Assembly (NCBI RefSeq): GCF_003574655.1
Contig: NZ_QNUM01000002.1
Span: forward strand, 1 to 64,000
Length of the DNA stretch: 64,000 bases
Origin: Cohaesibacter haloalkalitolerans
Lineage (GTDB): Bacteria; Pseudomonadota; Alphaproteobacteria; Rhizobiales; Cohaesibacteraceae
Direction of reading: 5' to 3'
The position numbers and the translations under genes are program-made. The notes below the pieces were generated by a model that was not told the origin of the DNA, searched no databases, and saw only the letters and a program-made list of their open reading frames with translations. This document shows, one piece after another, positions 60,671 to 64,000 of the stretch. Position 1 is the first letter of the stretch. Each line of letters opens with the position of its first letter.

Positions 60671-61624
60671 TTATGCCCAGATGCTGACCAACAGTCCGGC
60701 GAAAATGATCCAGCCGATCTGGGTGTTCGAGCGGAAGAGCGTAAGACACTGGCCTGCGTTGCCGATGTCGAGTGTCCAGATCTGCCAGCCCATATGGGCA
60801 GCGGCAATGGCGAGGCCGACAAAGGCTGGCCACGAAACACCGGCAGTGGCAAAACAGAGGACCATGCACAGCACCATGACCGCATAGAAGAGGATCAGCC
60901 ATTCGCGGGTGTTCTCGGCGAACAGCAGTGCGGTAGACTTGACCCCGATCATGACATCATCTTCCTTGTCCTGATGGGCATAGATGGTGTCGTAGCCGAT
61001 GGTCCAGACGATGGCGCCCAGATACATCATCACCGGAGCAAGCGCCAGCTGGCCGGTGATCGCCGTCCAGCCGACCAGTGCCCCCCACGAGAAGGCAAGC
61101 CCGAGCACCAGCTGCGGCCAGTGAGTGATCCGCTTCATGAAGGGATAGATGGCGACGACACTGAGCGAGGCAAAGCCAAGCCAGATCGTGTAGCTGTTGA
61201 ACTGCAACAGAACAAAAAGACCGATGAGCAGCTGGGCGATGAGCCAGCCCCATGCATTGCGGCGGGAAACCTGATGGCTCGGCAGTGGCCGGGAGCGTGT
61301 GCGCTCGACCTTTTCATCGATATTCTGGTCAACCAGATCATTATAGGTGCAGCCTGCCCCGCGCATGGCGACAGCTCCTAGCCAGAAGGCAGCGCCGTAA
61401 TAGAGGATCTGCTCGACCGAGGGAATGCTCCCGGGGCCAGCAGTGGAAACCGCCAGCGTCATCGACCACAGACATGGCCACAGCAGCAGCCACCAGCCAA
61501 TCGGGCGCTCCAGCCGGGACAGGCGGGCATAGGGCCGGAACCAGGCAGGCAGAAGCGTATCCGCCCAATGGCCGCGCACGGCATCCGCAACGCGCCCCTC
61601 TCCCAGTGTCGCCTGATCTTTCAT
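60671..61624 (-). CDS. ubiA: 4-hydroxybenzoate octaprenyltransferase
   Basis: 317 residues from ATG 61624 with AAGGA upstream; the longer frame adds 23 non-family codons. Eight to nine membrane helices with the two aspartate-rich motifs: NDLVDQNIDEKVERTRSRPLPS (about 92-113) and YDTIYAHQDKEDDVMIGVKSTAL (about 211-233). UbiA attaches the polyprenyl tail to 4-hydroxybenzoate in ubiquinone synthesis. RLERPIGWWLLLWPCLWS near the N-terminus is the family entry signature. Confidence 0.96.
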   Translation of the reverse strand: MKDQATLGEGRVADAVRGHWADTLLPAWFRPYARLSRLERPIGWWLLLWPCLWSMTLAVSTAGPGSIPSVEQILYYGAAFWLGAVAMRGAGCTYNDLVDQNIDEKVERTRSRPLPSHQVSRRNAWGWLIAQLLIGLFVLLQFNSYTIWLGFASLSVVAIYPFMKRITHWPQLVLGLAFSWGALVGWTAITGQLALAPVMMYLGAIVWTIGYDTIYAHQDKEDDVMIGVKSTALLFAENTREWLILFYAVMVLCMVLCFATAGVSWPAFVGLAIAAAHMGWQIWTLDIGNAGQCLTLFRSNTQIGWIIFAGLLVSIWA

Positions 61625-62041
61625 TGCAATGTCCTTGGTCGTGAAAAGTAAGCCAGAAGGGTAGTCCAATCTATGTTGTGAGCTTTGCCCCAAGCGTGCA
61701 GCAAGGTCAACACCTCAAATTGTATTGATTTGTCCTGCAACAGTATCCTTTTGTATTATCTATACTAATTACAATTTGCATTTGGCCGCCAGACGCCATC
61801 CGGGCCCTGCTTTACTCCGCTCCTGTCTGCATTATGTAGGGGTGTGATGGGCAATGGCAACCAACATATACGGACAAAATTGCGTGAGGCGTTGCCATTT
61901 CGGCATTTCAGCATGGCTTTTTGGGCAACAATCGCCTTGTGGGCTTGATTTTGCGGCGGCCGAAGGGTAGCAGACGTGCATCTGTCCCATTCCGTGTTTT
62001 CCAGAGCCGTATCACAGGCTCTCTACCAAAAGGTGGCCCTG
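61625..62041. other. 417-bp divergent region between ubiA and purD
   Basis: No gene is seen. An inverted repeat AATGGCAAC (61853-61861) / GTTGCCATT (61891-61899) with a 29-nt spacer lies about 145 bp before purD, and an AT-rich stretch at 61725-61790 is a plausible promoter zone. Confidence 0.4.
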
Positions 62042-63334
62042 ATGACCGATCGCCTCAATGTCCTTCTCATCGGCTCTGGCGGGCGCGAGCATGCGCTGGC
62101 CTACCGTCTCAAGACATCCCCCCGTCTTGGTGCGCTCTATGTGGCCCCTGGCAACGCCGGGATCCTGACACTGGCGCAAAAGGCCGACATCAGCGAGAGC
62201 GATCACGATGCGGTCATCGCCTTCTGCAAGGACAAGGCCATCGACTTCGTGATCGTCGGCCCGGAAGCACCATTGGTGGATGGTCTGGTCGACAGCCTCA
62301 CGGGCGCGGGCATCCTGACCTTCGGCCCCACGAAAGAGGCCGCCCAGCTTGAAGGCTCCAAGGGCTACACCAAGGATCTGTGTGCCGAATTCGACATCCC
62401 GACAGCAGCCTATGCGCGCTTTGGTGATTGCCCTTCGGCGCTCGCCTATCTCAAGGATCATCCGGCCCCGATCGTTGTCAAGGCCGATGGCCTTGCCGCT
62501 GGCAAGGGCGTGACCGTGGCCATGAGCGACGCCGAGGCGGAAGCCGCCATCAGGGAATGCTTCGACGGCGCGTTTGGCGATGCCGGAGCGGAAGTCGTGA
62601 TCGAAGCTTTCCTGCAGGGTGAGGAAGCCAGCCTGTTTGCGTTATGCGATGGCAAGACCGCTCTGCATCTAGCTTCGGCACAGGATCACAAGCCGGTTGG
62701 CGAAGGCGACACCGGCCCGAACACCGGCGGCATGGGCGCCTACAGCCCGGCTCCGGTGATGACCGATGCCCTCACGGAAGAGGTCATGGAGAAAATTGTT
62801 CGTCCGACCATCAACGGCATGGCCAGCCGCGGTGCGCCCTTCACCGGCATCCTGTTCGTCGGCCTGATGATCACCGACAAGGGGCCGGAGCTGATCGAAT
62901 ACAACGTCCGCTTCGGTGATCCGGAGTGCCAGACCCTGATGATGCGCCTTGAAAGCGACCTGCTCGAACTGCTGCTTGCTGCGGCCAAGGGCGAGCTGGA
63001 CGGCGTCGATGCCAAATGGTCCAACGATGTGGTGATGAATGTGGTGCTCGCCTCCAAGGGTTACCCCGGCTCCTATGAGAAGGGCACCGTGATCGAGGAT
63101 CTCTCCGCCGCCGAAGCCATCGAAGGCGTCACGGTTTTCCATGCTGGTACGGCCGAGAAAGACGGCAAACTGCTGGCGACCGGCGGCCGAGTCCTCAATG
63201 TCTGCGCCCGCGGCAAGACCGTGACGGAAGCCCAGAGCCTTGCCTACAAGGCGGTTGATGCCGTGCGCTGGGACAACGGCTTCTGCCGCCGTGATATCGG
63301 CTGGCGGGCCGTGGCCCGCGAACAGAAAGCCTGA
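62042..63334 (+). CDS. purD: Phosphoribosylamine-glycine ligase (GAR synthetase)
   Basis: 430 residues from ATG 62042; the frame upstream to 61976 lacks family sequence. [23 protein letters not shown] is the PurD N-terminus. The ATP-grasp core has [27 protein letters not shown] (about 140-154), [36 protein letters not shown] (about 218-242) and [15 protein letters not shown]. The enzyme makes glycinamide ribonucleotide in purine synthesis. Monocistronic, ends at a strong terminator. Confidence 0.97.
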   Translation: MTDRLNVLLIGSGGREHALAYRLKTSPRLGALYVAPGNAGILTLAQKADISESDHDAVIAFCKDKAIDFVIVGPEAPLVDGLVDSLTGAGILTFGPTKEAAQLEGSKGYTKDLCAEFDIPTAAYARFGDCPSALAYLKDHPAPIVVKADGLAAGKGVTVAMSDAEAEAAIRECFDGAFGDAGAEVVIEAFLQGEEASLFALCDGKTALHLASAQDHKPVGEGDTGPNTGGMGAYSPAPVMTDALTEEVMEKIVRPTINGMASRGAPFTGILFVGLMITDKGPELIEYNVRFGDPECQTLMMRLESDLLELLLAAAKGELDGVDAKWSNDVVMNVVLASKGYPGSYEKGTVIEDLSAAEAIEGVTVFHAGTAEKDGKLLATGGRVLNVCARGKTVTEAQSLAYKAVDAVRWDNGFCRRDIGWRAVAREQKA

Positions 63335-63377
63335 CATCCAGCCCAAGCGTCAATGCGCATTGGCTCATACCGATAGC

Positions 63378-63412
63378 AAAACCCGCCGCGATCCGATCGA
63401 GGCGGGTTTTTT
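63378..63412 (+). terminator. Intrinsic terminator of purD
   Basis: AAAACCCGCC (63378-63387) pairs with GGCGGGTTTT (63401-63410), and TT follows; usable in both directions, also for the FecR-like gene that converges. Confidence 0.85.
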
Positions 63413-63437
63413 GATGCTTTTGCGCTGCCCTTGAATT

Positions 63438-64000
63438 CTAGCGGCGGCGGAAGAATACCAGACACAGAGACCCCAGCCCGAGGATCAATCCGACGACAAC
63501 ACCCACGAGCGCGACGCGAACCCAATAGTTGATGCCGGCAAATTGCGCATTCAGATCGATAAACGGCGATAGGGCGACAACAATGAGGCCCGTGACCCAG
63601 CCGATGGCTGTGTTGATGATCTCTCCCAGATAGCCGATGACAATCGCCAGACCGTCGGTAATTGTTAATCCGACCCGGCCAATCGGGCTGGCTCGCCAGC
63701 GCTCTCGTTCCTGCCTGTGTCTGACTGTTTCGATTTCTTCGGGACTGTCTTCGCCACGCGCACTGAAGGTCAATCGTGCACTACCGGCTTTTGTCCCGTT
63801 GTTGCCGCCCATGAACAATCCGTGCCCTGAAAACAGATCCCTGCCAGAAGCCAGACCGGAGGAGAGGCTCGCCACATTCATGGTCACAGCTTCCCCGGCC
63901 TTCACGTCAAAAGCTTCATCCTCCACCTGGTTCTTCACCTCAACGACGCCTTCGTGCACGCGCACCTTGGCCCATTCATCGTCGATGGAAACGGTAAATT
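63438..64000 (-). CDS. FecR-domain-like membrane protein, 5' part cut by the window end
   Basis: The frame is open to the right edge; an internal GTG at 63965 is not the real start because the domain continues upstream. The first visible residues (EWAKVRVHEGVVEVKN ... FDVKAGEAVTMNV) fit a FecR-type beta domain. A polar linker follows with ARGEDSPEEIETVRHRQERERWRASP, then two C-terminal membrane helices (ITDGLAIVIGYLGEIINTAIGWVTGLIVVAL and VRVALVGVVVGLILGLGSLCLVFF). A complete FecR family member would sense or transmit iron-siderophore signals, but no sigma factor is visible and many FecR-domain proteins have other roles. Confidence 0.6.
   Translation of the reverse strand, partial: FTVSIDDEWAKVRVHEGVVEVKNQVEDEAFDVKAGEAVTMNVASLSSGLASGRDLFSGHGLFMGGNNGTKAGSARLTFSARGEDSPEEIETVRHRQERERWRASPIGRVGLTITDGLAIVIGYLGEIINTAIGWVTGLIVVALSPFIDLNAQFAGINYWVRVALVGVVVGLILGLGSLCLVFFRRR

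Noticed and set aside
1-64000. CRISPR array, prophage or classic multi-gene defence system
   Set aside because: No regularly spaced repeats with unique spacers, no phage structural genes and no recognisable cas, restriction-modification or toxin-antitoxin set were seen.

Overview
The window looks like chromosomal DNA of an alphaproteobacterium, most likely a marine member of Hyphomicrobiales (Rhizobiales). Reasons: the F0 half of ATP synthase forms its own operon in the order atpI-B-E-b'-b, with the separate b' subunit usual in this class; there is a nadABC locus behind a NadQ-type palindrome; and alphaproteobacterial HDAC-like, TlyA, Dxs and XseB proteins are present. GC is high except in a few patches. 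The genus cannot be fixed from sequence reading alone.

Layout. 1-1805: right end of an IS21-family element (istB tail and terminal repeats) inserted in, and truncating, a gene of a long-conserved hypothetical family; this accessory patch abuts the 3' end of tRNA-Pro(CGG). 2090-9305: 29-aa membrane peptide, Sec-exported 5'-nucleotidase, CurA-like NADP oxidoreductase and a TetR regulator that share an operator, YchJ, small membrane protein, XseB, lipoprotein, HDAC-family deacetylase. 9612-11546: three tandem DUF805 membrane proteins, one behind a CtrA-like site. 11638-15708: nadC, nadB, nadA (minus strand) and their operator. 16317-21097: lipoprotein, PNPOx-family enzyme (PdxH), LysE exporter, 50-aa peptide, TetR regulator, orphan protein. 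21156-24225: F0 ATP synthase operon. 24954-38746: M16 peptidase pair, Sua5/TsaC, MscL, Tat-exported 5'-nucleotidase, M20 amidohydrolase, GGDEF-EAL protein, and an OmpA/BON operon with a 37-aa membrane peptide and a helix-hairpin-helix protein. 39026-48937: YcaQ-like glycosylase, a 47-aa cysteine-rich peptide, HAD phosphatase, two D-2-hydroxyacid dehydrogenases around an MTA/SAH nucleosidase, a Kef-type antiporter, an AT-rich DUF2971 gene, DnaJ-type chaperone, M42 peptidase. 49583-52499: lrgA-lrgB converging on poxB, echoing the cidABC pyruvate/overflow module. 53081-64000: dxs, TPR protein, alpha/beta hydrolase, VOC protein, LysE/RhtB exporter, Sco, TlyA, UbiA, PurD and a FecR-like protein cut by the window end.

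Most of the window is ordinary core genome: NAD synthesis, energy conversion, isoprenoids, ubiquinone, purines, rRNA and tRNA modification. The least explained content is small: four peptides of 29, 37, 47 and 50 aa, of which the 47-aa peptide with six cysteines (four packed at its C-terminus) is the strongest candidate for something undescribed. Other points of note are the shared TetR operator, the nad palindrome with a terminator between nadA and nadB, a 10-bp tandem repeat that sets the end of sco, and the lrgAB/poxB pairing. No CRISPR array, prophage or recognisable multi-gene defence system was seen.
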